Shown piece after piece: positions 1 to 10,659 of a DNA stretch of 64,000 nucleotides (position 1 is the stretch's first letter; every line of letters starts with the position of its first letter). Both the position numbers and the translations under genes were made by a program. The notes below the pieces were generated by a model. The model was not told the DNA's origin. It made no database searches and saw only the letters and a program-made list of their open reading frames with translations. The stretch is from Pegoplata infirma (lineage: Eukaryota; Arthropoda; Insecta; Diptera; Anthomyiidae): the NCBI GenBank assembly GCA_963921195.1, contig OY992539.1, forward strand, positions 212,230,035-212,294,034, given 5' to 3'.

Positions 1-199
1 TTTTTGTGACTGTTGTTTTTGGGAGTCTTACATAAATACCATTTAATGTGCTTGTTACCAGGCACCCAAACATACAATATGTTTTACAATCTTGTTATGG
101 GGATTTTTTTGTATTTTTATTTTTTTAGACTTACTGAGATTTTTTGTTAAATAAATTGAAAATGAGGAAGATTTTTTTTGGTTAGTGACAGGGGGACAT

Positions 200-725
200 A
201 ATCACGCAGAATTTGAGAATTTTTTTTATAAAGTTTTTTTTTTTGAAAATCTGAGAATTTTTTTATACGAAAGAATTTTTCGAAAAAATTATTTCAGAAT
301 CTGAGAATTTTTCTATACGAATGTTTCAGAAACAATATCAGAAACTAAGAATTTTAAAATATGTTTCTAAAGGAAAAATGGTCTTAATATTTTTTTTTTA
401 TTTACTGACAGTTTGAAATGTTGCATAATTTTAGGCTTAAATTTTAATTTTAAAATGTTGCCTACTTTTAGGATTTCTTTATATACAACACTAAAAGGCT
501 TATTACTTTGTAAATTGTTTTGTTATAATTGTAAATTTTTAACTAAAAATCTAAGTTTCTGTGACATTTTCAGTAGATAAGCTAAAAATACTTAAAATTT
601 TTTAGAATCTTAGATTTTTCCCAAATGAAATTTTTTTTTCAGAATTTGAAAAATTTTTTTGAAAATCTGAAAACTTTTGTACATGAAAAATATCTCAGTT
701 TCTAAGATTTTTTTAAGAAGCCTGT
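200..725. repeat. Degenerate TCTGAGAATTTTT-type repeat, left edge
   Basis: Scattered imperfect copies of a phrase like 'AGAATCTGAGAATTTTTCTATACGA' (split and variable) occur around 206-345 and again near 640-720. The same TCTGAGA core recurs in many parts of the window and is the core of the homogenised 37-bp satellites at 29598 and 53307, so I read this as an old, decayed relative. There are no open frames of note, and the boundaries are approximate. Confidence 0.5.
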
Positions 726-1624
726 GATTTTGTTAGATATTTTTTTTTTAATTTTTTCTCCTCCCAATCCCACTCCATACCCACCGTTTTGCTAGAAATT
801 AAAAAAAAAAAAAAATCACACAACATACATATAATTTCAAATCATGTTTTTACATCACCTTTATTGCACTCTACTAGTTACCAACTACTTTCAATGTTGT
901 AAGTATGTTCTCTATTTCATGTTTACTTACTTATTATCGAATAAGACAAAATCCTAATTATCAAATAAATTCCATTTAGCATGCAAAACTTATATACGCA
1001 TTTGATAATGACGATGATGAGGCTGCGGCTGATGAGGAGGATGATGATCAGTAGCTTTGCCTGCACATAACATACTATGTAGTCGTAATACGACTACTTG
1101 GGAGCACTTAAATTCCATACAACAAGATCAAAATTCAAACTCATATAATCGTATATCGGAATACATACAGACAAGATGATACAAGAAAGATAAAAATCTC
1201 AAGTTTCTCTATCATCACTACTACTTGCACAGTGTAGTACTACACTATAATGAACTACCCAAATATCAAACAAAAATTTTTTTAAAATAAAACAGCAGCA
1301 GGTCCAGGTAATTGTGATAAACAAAATAACTAGGAAAACTTATGGTTATTTTTTTTTTTATAACTTGAAGAAGTGCAGGAGGAGGAGAAGGAGGAGACAA
1401 AACTAAAAATCAATAAAAATAAAATCACAAAGCAAATGATATTACACAAAAAGGCGTGTGTTGTTGCGTGCCACTTAATTGCTGGTTGCAAGACCAAAAC
1501 AACTTGTTGTTTTGGATGCTGCTGCTGTTGTTGTGGCATCAACAATTATAAGCCAGAATATGAATAATAGTTAAAATTTATTATAATGATTAGAAAATAA
1601 ACTAACAATGAGGAAAATAACATT
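726..1624. other. AT-rich non-coding stretch with short trinucleotide runs
   Basis: I see no gene here. The stretch holds a GATGAT/GAGGAG-rich run near 1008-1052 and a TGCTGCTGCTGTTGTTG run near 1517-1535. Open frames on both strands over 1330-1567 are by-products of these runs (poly-Q or poly-C translations) and have no domain character. Confidence 0.5.
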
Positions 1625-2081
1625 TTTGGAATATAAAGTTTCTTCCATGTGTCGATAACATAGTTTTCTGAAGAAATCTGTATCGGTAATACAGTTTTTG
1701 AAACAAAACTAGTTTTTGATATTAAAGTTTTCTAAAGAAACTATTGTAATCGATGTATCGATAACGAAGTTTTCTAAAGAAAACTCTATTTATTGATATA
1801 TCAATAAGAATGATTTCTAAAAAAACTATAGTAATCGATGTACCGACTATATTTATCGATGCATCGATAACAAAGTGTTATAAAGAAAACTATAGTTATC
1901 GATAAAAAAGTTTTCTAAATAAAACTTTAGTTATCGATGCATCGATAATAAAGTATTCTAAATAAAACTATCATTAACAAAGTTTCTAAAGAAACCTATA
2001 GTTATAAATAAAACTATCAATAATAAAATCTCTAAAGAAACCTATAGTTATCGATGTATCGATAAGTCTATAATTACACCG
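1625..2081. repeat. TATCGATA satellite, left block (about 43-bp units)
   Basis: Imperfect tandem units alternate two dyads: GTTATCGATGTATCGATAAC and an AGTTTTCTAAAGAAAACT-like dyad. Many units carry TATCGATA or ATCGAT. The block is interrupted at 2082 by a foldback element and resumes at 2948, so the two blocks were probably one array. Units are divergent and irregular in length, as in an old array no longer being homogenised. Confidence 0.85.
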
Positions 2082-2947
2082 TCCGACAGCCAATATTAAA
2101 CATGAACCGGATGATATACGTCTTAAAGTTGAGATCAAATGGAGTAAAACTTCATTTACAGCTTTTCATTTCGTGATCCTGTTTCCTTTTATAAGGACTT
2201 CAAAGTTCTAAAGGAGACATATTGTAAAATATTTTCGAAATATTTTTACATGTCGTAGGATGGCACTGGTGTTGGCAAATGAAAGAGGAGAATTTCCCAT
2301 ATTTTTTTAATTTTTTTAGTTTGCCATATCATGATAAATGGATGTGAATAAAGTCATTTGAAAATTTTATCAGAATATTTTCCTGAAAATTTTGTACGAT
2401 ATTGAAGGATACATTTTTGGAAGGACGTAACTTACCTCCTTTTTCCTGATATGTAAAAATAATAAAATAGGAAAATTATTTTTTATCACTAGTGGCATCC
2501 TAGGACAAATACAAATATTAAAAAAATATTTTATAAAATTTAGTACTCTAAAACTTTGAAGACCTTTTAAAAGGAAACAGGATCACGAAGAGAAAAACTG
2601 TAAATGCAGTTTTACAACATTTAGGGGCCTATTCACAAAAAAAGTCATAACTCAATCATAACTCAATTTTTTCCATGTGGTTGTTGTAAACAATCATAAA
2701 AAAATTAAAATTTTGTTTGAAAATTTCAAAAAAATTAAGACCTGCTACCCACATCGTCTCAAAATTGACAAATAATTTTAAATTTTGAGACTTTATGGTT
2801 GAGTTTACAACAAACACAGGGAATATGAAGTTTGAAAATAATAAAATTAGTCATAACCAGTCATAACTGTGAATAGGCCTGTTAGTCTCTAGTTTAAAAC
2901 ATATATTATCCAGTTCGTCTTCAACAACTTTTTTCATTTTTGTCGGA
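2082..2947. mobile_element. Foldback element inside the TATCGATA satellite
   Basis: The ends are inverted: TCCGACA at 2082-2088 and TGTCGGA at 2941-2947. Inside, GATCCTGTTTCCTTTTA near 2176 is matched in inverse by TAAAAGGAAACAGGATC near 2570, and the flanking sequence follows the same pairing. The arms are diverged and the right arm is split by a smaller element at 2626-2880. Satellite lies on both sides, so this inserted into the array. No coding capacity is seen, and the superfamily is unassigned. Confidence 0.75.
2626..2880. mobile_element. 255-bp MITE nested in the foldback right arm
   Basis: The terminal inverted repeat is GGCCTATTCACA, with partial symmetry continuing as AGTCATAACT on both sides. 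The parent foldback's arm pairing resumes directly on either side, so this is a later, nested insertion. No clear target duplication could be defined (TTAG occurs near both ends but not flush). Non-coding. Confidence 0.75.
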
Positions 2948-5850
2948 TGCATTGATAAAAAAGATTTCAAAGAAAACTATAGTTATCTTAAGCTATCGGT
3001 GTATATCGATAACAAAGTTTTCTTAAGAAAACTATTGTTATCGATTTATCAATTATAAAGTTTTTTGTAAAGAAATCTCTAGTTTTCAATGTATCGATAA
3101 CAAAGTTTCCTTAAGAAAACTCTTGTAATCGATGTATCGATAACAAAGTTTTCTAAAGAAAACTCTAGTTTTCGATAAAAAAGTTTGCTGAAGAAAACTC
3201 CAGTTATCGATGTATCGATAACAAAGTTTTCTAAATAAACTCTAGCTATCGATGTATCGATAGCTAGTTATCGATGTATTGATAACAAAGTTTTCTAACG
3301 AAAACCGTAGTTATCGATAAGAAAGTTTTTTAAAGAAAACTTTAGGTATCAATATATTTAAAACAAAGTTTTCTAAAGAAAACTTTAGTTATCGATGTAT
3401 CGATAATAAGGTTTTCTAAATAAAACTATAGATATTGATGCATCGGTCACAAAGTTTTTTAATGACACTCTAGTTACCGATGTATCGATAACAAAGTTTT
3501 CTTAAAAAACCTAAAGTTATGGATACATCGATAACAAAGTTTAATAAAGAAAACTCTAGTTATCGAATCATCGATAATAAAGTTTTATCAATAAAACTAT
3601 AGTTATCGATATGTAACTAAGTTTTATCGATGAGTAACAAAGTTTTATAAAAAAAACTATTGTTACCGATGCATCGATAACAAAGTTTTGTAAAGAAACT
3701 GTAGCATCGATAACAACGTTTTCTAAAGAAAACTATAGTTATCGATGTATCGATAACAAAGTTTGCTAAAGAAAACTATAGTTATCTTAAGCCATCGATG
3801 TATATCGATAGCAAGGTTTTCTAAAGAAAACTAAAGTTATCGATAACAAAGTTTTCTCAAGAAAGAAACAAGTTATCGATGCATCGATAAAAAAGTTTTA
3901 TAAATAAATCTCTAGTTTTAAATATATAATAAAAAATTTTCTAAAGAAAACTCTAGTTATCGATAACAAAGTTTTCTGAAAAAAATTAGGTTTCTAAAGA
4001 CAACTTCAGGTATAAATATATCGATAACAAAGTTTTCTAAAGAAAACTTTAATTATCGATAGCAAAGTTTTCTCAAGAAAACTAGTTATCGATGCATCGA
4101 TAACAAAGTTTTCTAAATAAATGTCTAGTTTTCGATGTATCGATAAAAAAGTTTCCTAAAGAAAACTTTAGTTATCGATGCATTGGTAACAACATTTTTC
4201 TGAAGAAAACTAAGATTCTTAAGACAACTTAGGTATCAATATATCGATAACAAAGTTTTCTCAAGAAAACTTTAGCTATCGATAACAAAGTTTTCTCAAG
4301 AAAACTTTAGCTATCGATAACAAGTTTTTCTTAAGAAAACTTTAGTTATGGATAAAAAAGTTTTCTAAAGAAATCTATAGTTATCGATGTATCGATAACA
4401 AAGTTTTCTTAAGAATACTTTAGTTATCGATTATCGATGACAACGTTTTCTTAAGAATACTTTAGTTATCGATGTATCGATAACAAAGTTTTCTTAAGAA
4501 AACTTTAGTCATCGATGTATCGATAACAATAGTTTCCTTGATAAAACTTTGTTACTCATCGATAGCTATAGTTTTCTTGATAAAACTTTATTATCGATGA
4601 TTAGTTCAGTAAAGTTTTCTTTATAAAACCTTGTCATCGATACATCCATAACTAGAGTATCGGTACATCGATAACTATAGTTTTCTTAAGAAAACTTTGT
4701 TATCGATACATATGGTTAACGATGTATCAATAGAAAAGTTTAATAAAGAAAATTCTTGTTATAGAATGTATCGATAACAATTTTTTTTTTAAAGAAAACT
4801 TTATAGTTATTAATGTTTTTCTAAAGTAATCGACAACTTAGTTTTCTAAACATAATCGGTTATCGTCATCAACAATTTCTAAAAAGAACTAGTCATCGAT
4901 GACTTGGATCAATTTTCTAAGGAAAATTAGTTAACGATAAAAAAACTTTTATTTAAAAACTGGTTACAAATCAATAACAAATATTTAAAAAAACACTAGT
5001 TGTCAATGTATCGATTGCATGGTTTTCTAAAGAAAACTTTACAGCAGTTTCTTAAAAAAAACTTTAGGTATCGATGCATCGATAACAAAGTTTTCTTAAG
5101 AACAATATATCAATAGCAAAGTTTTCTAAAGAAAGCTCTAGTTATCGATATATCAATAAAAAACTTTAGTTGTTGATATATCACTGACAAAGTTTTCTAA
5201 AGAAAACTTAAGTTATCGATTTATCGATAACAATATACCGTTAACAATATTTTGTAAGACAACTGGTTGTAGGTAAATCTATGGTAAAGTTTTCTAAAGA
5301 AACCTGTGCTATCGATGTATCGATAACAATTATTTCTTAATAAATCTTGTTATCGTTGTATCGATAACAAAGTTTTCTGAAGAAAATTATCGATGGCCCT
5401 TAGGTATATACCGTTCACAATATTTTGTAAGACAACTGGATATCGATAAATCTATAGTAAAGTTTTCTAAAGAAACCTAAACTATTGATGTATCGATTTT
5501 AAATAAATCTTGTTATCGTTGTATCGCTAACAAAGTTTTCTAAAAAAATTATCGATGGCCCTTAGTTGGGCGCCATGTTTAAAATTTCTAAGGAAAACTA
5601 GTTAACGATAAAAAAGATTTCTAAAAAAACTGTTATCGATAACAAAAATTTCTAAAGAAAACTTGGACAACATTTTTAAAATTTCTAAGGAAAACTAGTT
5701 TACGATAAAAAAGGCGCCCAACTAAGGGCTATCGATAACTAGTTTTCTTTAGAAATTTCTGCTATCCATAGCTGGTTTTCTTTAGAAAGCTATTTTTATC
5801 GATAATTTTTTTAAACTAGTTTCAATAACAAAGTTTTCTTAAGTTTATTC
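2948..5850. repeat. TATCGATA satellite, main block (about 43-bp units)
   Basis: About 2.9 kb, roughly sixty degenerate units. A typical unit is GTTATCGATGTATCGATAAC followed by AAAGTTTTCTAAAGAAAACT and a short spacer, so each unit contains two imperfect palindromes. The phrase TATCGATAACAAAG recurs many times. Around 4520-4730 and after about 5730 the units run in reverse (AGAAAACTTTGTTATCGAT), so the array has inverted patches. Unit length varies and some units lack one dyad. No gene is present. Confidence 0.9.
5557..5730. repeat. Inverted GGCGCCCAAC pair within the satellite
   Basis: GGCCCTTAGTTGGGCGCC at 5557-5574 is matched in inverse by GGCGCCCAACTAAGGGCT at 5713-5730. Between them a direct repeat (AATTTCTAAGGAAAACTAGT) occurs twice. 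The GC-rich ends stand out from the AT-rich satellite. They could be the termini of a small insertion or transposon scar; see findings for the tRNA-Lys-like match. Confidence 0.7.
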
Positions 5851-7197
5851 AATTCTCTTCATCTTATCCTTTTTGTCTTATTTAAGTTGTTAAATTCTCA
5901 AAAGTATTATCGTCTCCATAAACTTGTGTCAGTATCATTTATATTGTCATAATTTGACTTGTTGTAGGTATTCAATTAGTTTATACAAACTATTTAACTA
6001 TAACAAGTGATGTTGATGATGACGACGATGATTTTTAATAGAATTAAGTTAATTTTTCTTATGACTTGGTAACAAATATGAGATGGGCCTGATATGACAG
6101 TTCAAAATGATTTTCATGGAATTCATTGTGAGTTTTAAAAAAACACACTTGTATAAAAAAAAACTCCAATCAAACAGCAACTAAAGTTACTCAAGCAGCT
6201 CATATTGGTTTCAGTTTAGCTGTTATTTTTTTAGTTTTTGCTTGGTTTGCAAAGAGTTCACAATCTGCAACATAAAATTGTTAAAATTATGGCATATTGC
6301 ACGAGTTTTTGACAACATACCGATAGTAAAAGTCTGCAGGCGTGCTGCGTTTTGTTTGTTATCTATAGTTTTTTTTTTTTATTATAACATACAGTATTGT
6401 ACTGTATAACTTTTATAAGAGATATATTTCAGTGATCTGTTATAAAAATGGATAGTAAAGGTTTTAGGTTGTCATAAGATTTTACTAGATTTGACTTAAA
6501 GATCAACTGGCAAATTTTTTTTCTGACAATTGATTTAGTTTTAAAACAGCTGATATCGATATTTTAAAAATGTTTTTTATATTCGTTTGGGTGAGGTTAG
6601 TTTGGATGGTCGTCCGCCAATGTGGCGAGTTCACTCGGAGGCCATAAGACCCATTGCGATTCCCTTAAAGTAGTCTCCCTTCTCCCCTCTGATATATAGA
6701 TTCTACTTCTCAAACCACTCGATTCTCTAAGATATCGGGGTGTTTTGAGAAGTATCCGTTTGGTTTCCTTTTTCTTTTTATTTTTGTTTACAATTTCTTG
6801 TTTAGTCTAAACGTGGTATTACAGTTTTACTCTTGACAAATATTATCATTAAGAGCATGGGTTTGAGTTTCATTTGTAGTAGTAGATGACATTCGTTAAC
6901 ATATCGTAACAAAATCGTGCTCCTCTTTTTCGTTATTATTATTATTATTTTGCTGTTTGGTTGTTTCAAAAAAGATTTTGATAGCAAATTGTTTTGAGCA
7001 TATGAAGATTTAAAAATTTAATTAGTACAAAATTTATGAAATAAGATGTTACATATATGATAATCAGACAAAAAATGTAACATATGATGTCATAATTTTT
7101 GAGTAACTTACACAAAAAATAAAAATATTTATATAAAATTAAGTTTAAAGCACAAAATTTGTTGAAACAATTAAACATTTGATTATTTAACGTGTTC
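5851..7197. other. AT-rich non-coding stretch with one GC-richer island
   Basis: No gene is recognised. A GATGATGACGACGATGAT run lies near 6012. From about 6590 to 6770 there is a distinctly higher-complexity, GC-richer segment (starting around GGTGAGGTTAGTTTGGATGG) with no clear open frame, possibly the tail of an old retroelement. The rest is T-rich and featureless. Confidence 0.5.
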
Positions 7198-7199
7198 TA

Positions 7200-7246
7200 G
7201 GGTATATATGATTCGGCACAGTCAAATATAAGACTCCCACTTGTTA
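7200..7246 (+). mobile_element. Helentron-like element, 3' end fragment
   Basis: GGGTATATATGATTCGGCAC followed by ...CCCACTTGTT matches the 3' end of the element at 19386-19865. The hairpin that should read TTCGGC...GCCGAA is decayed on its right side. Only the terminal ~45 bases remain. Confidence 0.7.
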
Positions 7247-7507
7247 TATATTTTTATTTTACCTAGCAATGAACTATTAAAAGTAATAAAGAAACACACA
7301 AATGGTTATACATTTGTATGATGGGTTTTTCTATTGCCCCTTTTTATATATTTTTATTTTACCTGCCAATACATTGATAACACTGTGCAACAGTGAAAAA
7401 ATCACAAGAACTTGATTTTATAGCTTCGATTCTATTACCTAAATGTTGTAAAACCCTTTACTCAGATTGTCCACTTTGATGACCAATTCCTTTTTATGGG
7501 CCTCTAA

Positions 7508-8250
7508 AGATTCTGAAAATCAGTGGGACCCCTAAAACATGGTGTCATCAGTTTTTGACCAACTATTTAATCAAAGTTGGTGTTATCGCTTAAGTATATT
7601 TGTAAAAATTTTTGTTAAACAAATTCTGTTAACATTTTTTGCTAAAAAAATATTTTTTTCCTGTACTGTTTAAAAAAAAAATATAGTTTTTTCACTTTTT
7701 TAACATAACTTACAGGGACTGTTAATTTTTCCCTACCAAAATTTGGCAAAATTGTAGCCACGGTTAAGCTAAACATCTCTTATGAACATACCAAAACAAT
7801 CGGAACGTGTTTAGACACCCTAATTAGCTAATGAAGACCACTCCGTCCGTACCAGATTGGTAGATTTTGACTAAAAAAATCCACAAAAAGCCCGGAAACC
7901 GCCCCACAATTGCCCCTTGAGGATAAAATGCAGGACTGACCCCCATTAGTTTTTCCCCTAACATTTTTTGCAAACAAATCTAAGCTTTGTCTATACTCCT
8001 TAAGGGGTCTCCCATAAAAAGATAACATTTTTTAAAACTGCTCCTACAGCTCTAACTGCCTCAAAAGTGCCCCTGGAGGAATCAAATGTATGATCGACCC
8101 TAAATATTTTGTCCATCCTAATTTTTTTACTATATTTTTAAAAAAAAAAGTTCAGAAAAAAATATTTTTTTAGCATAAAAACTCTGATCAAGCTGTTGGC
8201 CAAAAAAAAATTTGACACCATATTTTGAAGATCCCACTGCTTTTCTGAAA
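7508..8250. mobile_element. Foldback element, about 740 bp
   Basis: TTCTGAAAATCAGTGGGACC at 7511-7530 pairs with AGATCCCACTGCTTTTCTGA near 8229. Further in, ATGGTGTCA (7550) pairs with TGACACCAT (8214), and the AAAAAAATATTTTTT tracts are also symmetric. Arms have drifted. An ACACTGTGCAAC end-like motif sits at 7380, possibly an older element end. Immediately downstream a 22-bp unit (GAAGTTTCTAAATAAATTGA...) is tandemly doubled at 8251-8295. Open frames inside (for example 7828-8028, minus) are incidental. Confidence 0.65.
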
Positions 8251-8332
8251 GAAGTTTCTAAATAAATTGAATGAAGTTTCTAAATAAATTGAATGTTGTA
8301 TTTATTCGACCTTTAAATTTGTAATGTAAATA

Positions 8333-8637
8333 AAATAATTGAGCTCAAGGTCTGTCGTATTAAATAATTTTTGTTTTATTTCTCCGATATTTTAAAATTC
8401 ATCGAATTTCATTCTCAGGGACACTTGTTAAAATTACACAAACAAAATAAACTGAAAGCTATAGTTGTTTTAACATCGTCGTATGGTATTTCGCTCCCTA
8501 CGACGATGTTAAAACAACTATAGCTTATAGTTTATTTTGTTTGTGTAATTTTTACAAGTGTCCCTGAGGATGAAATTCGATGAATTTCGAAATATCGGAG
8601 AAATAAAATAAAAATTAGACCTCGAGCTCAATTATTT
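8333..8637. mobile_element. Palindromic MITE with about 145-bp arms
   Basis: A nearly perfect inverted repeat: AATAATTGAGCTCAAGGTCT on the left and AGACCTCGAGCTCAATTATT on the right, with the arms paired almost to the centre (ACATCGTCGTA / TACGACGATGT) and a loop of about 15 bases near 8487. High arm identity suggests either recent insertion or arm correction. Non-coding. Confidence 0.85.
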
Positions 8638-8649
8638 CAAAATTATTAT

Positions 8650-8960
8650 ATAGAAATTCAAAATAAAACTTGTTTCCGTATTGAAAAGCTCTCAGATTCT
8701 GAGACATTTTTTCGTATAGATACATTTTTAGATTCTGTGACATTTCCCAGAATAGAAAGATTCTCAGACTCTTAAGACAGTCCGTAAAGAAAAATTCTTA
8801 GAGTCTGAGATATTTTGCCGTACAGAAAAATTCTGACTCAGATTCTGAGACATTTTTTTTTATACAAAAAAATACTCTCAGATTCTTGAATATTTTTCGG
8901 TAGAGACAAATTCTTAAAATTTTATACATTTTACCGCAAAGAAATTTTTTTAACCAATTT
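8650..8960 (+). repeat. Degenerate relatives of the 37-bp satellite
   Basis: Seven or eight imperfect units of the type TTCTCAGATTCTGAGACATT separated by TTTTCGTATAGA-like spacers. The orientation is that of the array at 53307. The region contributes an A/T-driven frame at 8798-9196 that is not a gene. Confidence 0.7.
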
Positions 8961-8970
8961 AAAAAAAAAA

Positions 8971-9567
8971 AACAAGTAAAAAAGTTAAATTCGGCCTTGC
9001 CGAATGTAGTGATACCCTCCACAATTTCAAAAAGATTATTGAAAAAAAAAACTTTATTTAAAAGGAAATTACTTTTGAAAAAAAAAATTTCCGCGAAAAA
9101 AAATTTTGGGAAAAAAAATTCGCAATTTTTTTCTTTTTTTGTCAAAAAATATGTTCGTACTTGTTTAGATACCGTTTTGTGTTCATTTATGTTCATATAT
9201 GCAAACCAGAAGCCGAATTAAAGCATTTTGTATTTTTAGGTTATGTGAATGTACTGAAATTTTTGAGGTGTGCTTACATTTTCGTTCATAACTTTTGAAC
9301 CGCTAAACCGATATCGCTCAAATGCAATACCAAACTTCTCGGGAGAACTTCCAATAAATATGTTAAGTTTCAGTCATCTCTGTGCAATATTTTGTCCGCG
9401 ACAGCATTTTCTACAGACAGACAGACGGACATCGCTAGAATGTCTTAAAATCGATCGGGCATCATGAATATATATACTTTATGGGGTCCCAGATCGATAT
9501 TTCGATGAGTTACAAACAGAATGACAAACTTATATGTACCCTCTATCACTAAGTGGAGGGTATAAAA
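8971..9567 (-). mobile_element. Helentron/DINE-1-like non-autonomous element
   Basis: Read on the minus strand it begins TTTTTATACCCTCCACTTAG with a subterminal inverted partner (GAGGGTA). It carries a (GTCY)n tract near 9415-9430 and ends in a hairpin TTCGGCAAGGCCGAA about 16 bases before ACTTGTT. Subterminal inverted repeats, a GTCY microsatellite, a 3' hairpin and no coding capacity are known features of DINE-1 and mini-me elements of flies. The family assignment is inferred. Same subfamily as 22309-22909 and 24963-25523. Confidence 0.8.
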
Positions 9568-9729
9568 ATCTGGGTTGAAACGAAGTTGTCCATACTAGTT
9601 AAAAAATAGTTTCAATCAAACTTGTAATTGAATCAGTTAAGTTTTGGTTCAATCAATTAAATTTTTTGATAAAATCAATTAAGTTTTCAATAAATTGTTA
9701 AGTGATTTATTCAAAGTATTTCCGGCGTA

Positions 9730-9910
9730 AATTGACATTTTCAGATTCTGAAAAATTTTTCCGTATAGAAAAGTTTTTAGTTTAAGACATTTTTCCGTAA
9801 AGAAAAAAAATCTCAAATTCAGCGTAAATTTTCCATATAAAAATTTTCAGATTCTGAAAAATTTTTCTGATAGAAATATTTTCAAATTCTGAGATATTTT
9901 TCCCTTAATG
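9730..9910 (+). repeat. Degenerate 37-bp-satellite relatives
   Basis: Four to five imperfect units with CAGATTCTGA cores and ATTTTTCCGTATAGAAA spacers. Just downstream (9948-9975) lies one copy of the dispersed CTTAAGTCTTTTGTTT motif. Confidence 0.6.
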
Positions 9911-10079
9911 ATGTTCTTTATTGACTTATTTGTAATTTTTTTTTTAAAGTTTCTTTCTTAAGTCTTTTGTTTTTTTTAAAAAAAAAATTAATTCAAATTA
10001 TCTCAAATTTTCTCCTTATCTATTCTAAATCTCTGTTATTTTAGAAATCTCACACCTGTTTATCTAATTCTCTTCTATT

Positions 10080-10656
10080 TATTCTTCTTGGCAACCCCCA
10101 TGGTTTTCCAATAACAAATACGAATTATTACGAGACAATTACATGGTTGTGAAGTACTCAATTACAAACTCGCACAAACAAATATAACCACTTACTCACA
10201 CACTCACTCACCATCAGTTGGTTGTTGTACACAAACAACAACAACACAATAGCCTTACAAAGCTCATCTACACTTTTCACCAATATCATAGCCACAAGGC
10301 TTATTGTAGTATAACACACATAATATGTGTACGCCATGGAGTTTTCTGTCTATGTAGCCTATGGCTACAATTGGATTTTTTCTAGATGTAATTGCAATTG
10401 AAGCGCAATCAATTACCAAACGGCTGGTGGTAAGTTTAGCAAAATCACACACAGTTTCTAATACGCACTCCCCAAAAAAAAACATAGATACTTGCTTACA
10501 CACACTCACACTCTTTGCTAAACTTCTCCATTTTATAGTAAGAAATGAAAAAGAGGGGGAAAATCCCACAGCATTTAAGCCACATGCTGTGTTTTCCTTA
10601 AAACAAAATTGTAAAAAACGAAACGATTTACTTGCTTTATAATGGGGTATTTTAAC
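10080..10656. other. Complex, mostly non-repetitive island
   Basis: This is one of the few stretches with mixed base composition and no obvious internal repeat. It contains CA-rich runs (CACTTACTCACACACTCAC) and CAACAACAACAACAC. A 143-codon frame (10264-10695, minus) and a 93-codon frame (10361-10642, plus) overlap here. The longer one starts inside the adjacent transposon end, neither shows domain features, and both seem fortuitous. A regulatory or otherwise conserved non-coding role is possible but unsupported. Confidence 0.4.
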
Positions 10657-10659
10657 ATA

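Noticed and set aside
1330..1567. Poly-Q or Cys-rich small protein
   Set aside because: Frames on both strands derive from a CTG/TTG trinucleotide run and lack any further coding feature.
8798..9196. 132-codon open frame on the minus strand
   Set aside because: Phe/Lys/Asn-rich translation of satellite relatives and A/T runs in a Helentron-like element.
9551..9567. GGGTATAAAA as a promoter TATA box
   Set aside because: The same word terminates every Helentron-like copy as part of the subterminal inverted repeat; no transcript evidence supports promoter use.
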